Source: Comamonas sp. JUb58 (GTDB taxonomy: Bacteria > Pseudomonadota > Gammaproteobacteria > Burkholderiales > Burkholderiaceae_C). From it: a stretch of 64,000 nucleotides of DNA. Position 1 is the stretch's first letter, and each line of letters starts with the position of its first letter. Made by a program: the position numbers and the translations under genes. Below the pieces are notes generated by a model. The model was not told the origin of the DNA and did not search any database. It saw only the letters and a program-made list of their open reading frames with translations. Of the stretch, positions 63,222-64,000 are shown one piece after another. The DNA is taken from positions 228,736 to 292,735 of the forward strand of contig NZ_SOAL01000002.1 of assembly GCF_004364775.1 (NCBI RefSeq), written 5' to 3'.

Positions 63222-63704
63222 TTACTCGACGGCAGTGATGACGATGCCGGCGAAGTCCATATGAGCTTCGGGCGGCAGTCCGCTGTTGATCAGCTCAGGG
63301 GTGACTTCCCAGCGTTTGCTGTCGCTCATGACTGCGGAAAACACGGTCTGCCCATCGACAAACTGCACATCGAGGTAGCGGTACAGCCCGTCAGAGCTGC
63401 GCATGGGCATCGCAAACTCAGCCTCAAAGCCGGGGATGCGCTGGCCGGCGATTTGCAGCTCTGCGGTGATCGTGACCGTGGCGCCCACGGGCAATTTGAG
63501 CGCGGAAAAGTCTGGCGCGATCTGCGCGCGTGCTGCATACGGCTCGTCTACGGCAATGCCGGTGAGGACAACTGCGGGCCGCAACGCAGGCTCGGGTGGC
63601 GCAGGCTCGTCCACTACGCGCCACTTGCCGGGATACACCGCCTCGGCAAACGCTGCATCTGCGGCAATGGGCTGCCACGTACCGTTGATATTGATCTCAA
63701 TCAT
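63222..63704 (-). CDS. Hypothetical phage tail-associated protein
   Basis: The protein has 160 residues: MIEININGTWQPIAAD, a Pro-rich linker (EPAPPEPALRP), then a beta-rich domain (VGATVTITAELQIAGQ, RYLDVQFVDGQ). It lies three bases after a glycine-rich tail-fibre-type gene, so it is probably a tail-fibre assembly or associated protein. Family not recognised. Confidence 0.7.
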   Translation of the reverse strand: MIEININGTWQPIAADAAFAEAVYPGKWRVVDEPAPPEPALRPAVVLTGIAVDEPYAARAQIAPDFSALKLPVGATVTITAELQIAGQRIPGFEAEFAMPMRSSDGLYRYLDVQFVDGQTVFSAVMSDSKRWEVTPELINSGLPPEAHMDFAGIVITAVE

Positions 63705-63707
63705 GGC

Positions 63708-64000
63708 TTACCCCTGGCGCAAGATGATGACTGCTTGACCATCGCCAGCAGCTGTTGACGATGTAAATCCCGATGTGGCGCCCTGGCGCAGAGATGCCGA
63801 GGTGCAGCATAGCCCTGGGACTGAGGACGGGGCAATTGAAGTAGCGGCCAGCACAAAACCTCCCGAGCCTGCCATGTAAGCGGCCTGGGGGGATGTAGAG
63901 CCAGCTCCGACGTTATTTCCCGCAGAGCCACCGCCCGGGCCAGCATTAGGCGTTGCTGAATTTGAGCTGTTCCCGCCGCCGCCAAACACATCAAGCCCCC
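63708..64000 (-). CDS. Tail-fibre-type protein, glycine-rich C-terminal part (cut by window edge)
   Basis: An open frame enters from the right edge and ends at 63708. About 97 residues are visible, rich in Gly/Ser/Asn (VFGGGGNSSNSATPNAG) and ending GDGQAVIILRQG. Gly-rich tips are typical of phage tail fibres or adhesins that touch the receptor. The start lies outside the window. Confidence 0.65.
   Translation of the reverse strand, partial: GLDVFGGGGNSSNSATPNAGPGGGSAGNNVGAGSTSPQAAYMAGSGGFVLAATSIAPSSVPGLCCTSASLRQGATSGFTSSTAAGDGQAVIILRQG

Larger units (their letters stand above)
59880..64000. mobile_element. Prophage segment (left edge; continues beyond window)
   Basis: From about 59.9 kb onward the genes are phage-like: a LexA-box divergent pair, small early-type genes, then an opposing lysis module (holin, lysozyme, Rz/Rz1) with a tail-fibre-type gene. 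No integrase or attachment site is identified inside the window. The left boundary is set only by the end of recognisable host gene mtnN and a gene-poor stretch at 59627-59880, which contains the ten-base word TGCCCTCATA twice. Confidence 0.75.

Overview
The window looks like a chromosomal segment of a high-GC betaproteobacterium of the family Comamonadaceae (Comamonas/Delftia/Acidovorax type). The evidence is the codon bias, the gene order purE-purK-tsaC, tsaB-rimI-UDG-like and corA, and the large cluster of organosulfur and MetQ-like genes. No species call is possible from the sequence alone. No rRNA, tRNA, CRISPR array or intact insertion sequence was recognised.

Layout. (1) 0-7.5 kb is housekeeping: a partial unknown gene, a CnoX-type thioredoxin, purE-purK-tsaC, an SGNH-fold lipoprotein whose catalytic residues are replaced, and a divergent pirin/LysR pair. 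(2) 7.5-10.6 kb is one large DUF11-repeat surface protein. (3) 11-26.8 kb is a 15-gene, single-strand organosulfur scavenging cluster. It encodes one MetN-MetI ABC pair, five MetQ-family binding proteins, three SfnB/DszC-like flavin enzymes, three LLM monooxygenases (one SsuD-like), an FMN reductase and a metal-ligand-less amidohydrolase-fold protein. The likely logic is that many binding proteins feed one transporter, and reduced-flavin enzymes then strip sulfur from the imported compounds.

(4) 26.9-51.4 kb is the most unusual part. A minus-strand operon encodes a 1721-aa DUF11/Ig-like protein with a C-terminal sorting-type tail, a rhodanese-fold protein without the catalytic cysteine, a 1470-aa repeat protein, and a 1436-aa beta-helix/Ig/Gly-rich protein. 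It continues with a 1456-aa signal-peptide-bearing RHS protein ending in a GIY-YIG nuclease domain and a DUF4240-type putative immunity protein. Downstream lies a second, orphan RHS C-terminal module with a related GIY-YIG domain sharing the same seven-cysteine pattern, plus its own candidate immunity gene. This module is bounded by diverged ~330-bp repeats and joined to a remnant of the 1436-aa gene. It reads as a Sec-exported polymorphic toxin system packaged with giant surface proteins, with cassette turnover at its 3' end.

(5) 51.7-59.6 kb returns to housekeeping: an ankyrin protein, dacB, tsaB-rimI-UDG-like, corA with a structured leader, an MFS transporter and mtnN. (6) 59.9-64 kb is the edge of a prophage that continues to the right. 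It has a LexA-box-controlled divergent gene pair, tandem promoters with small early genes, then an opposing module of tail-fibre tip, holin, lysozyme and Rz/Rz1.
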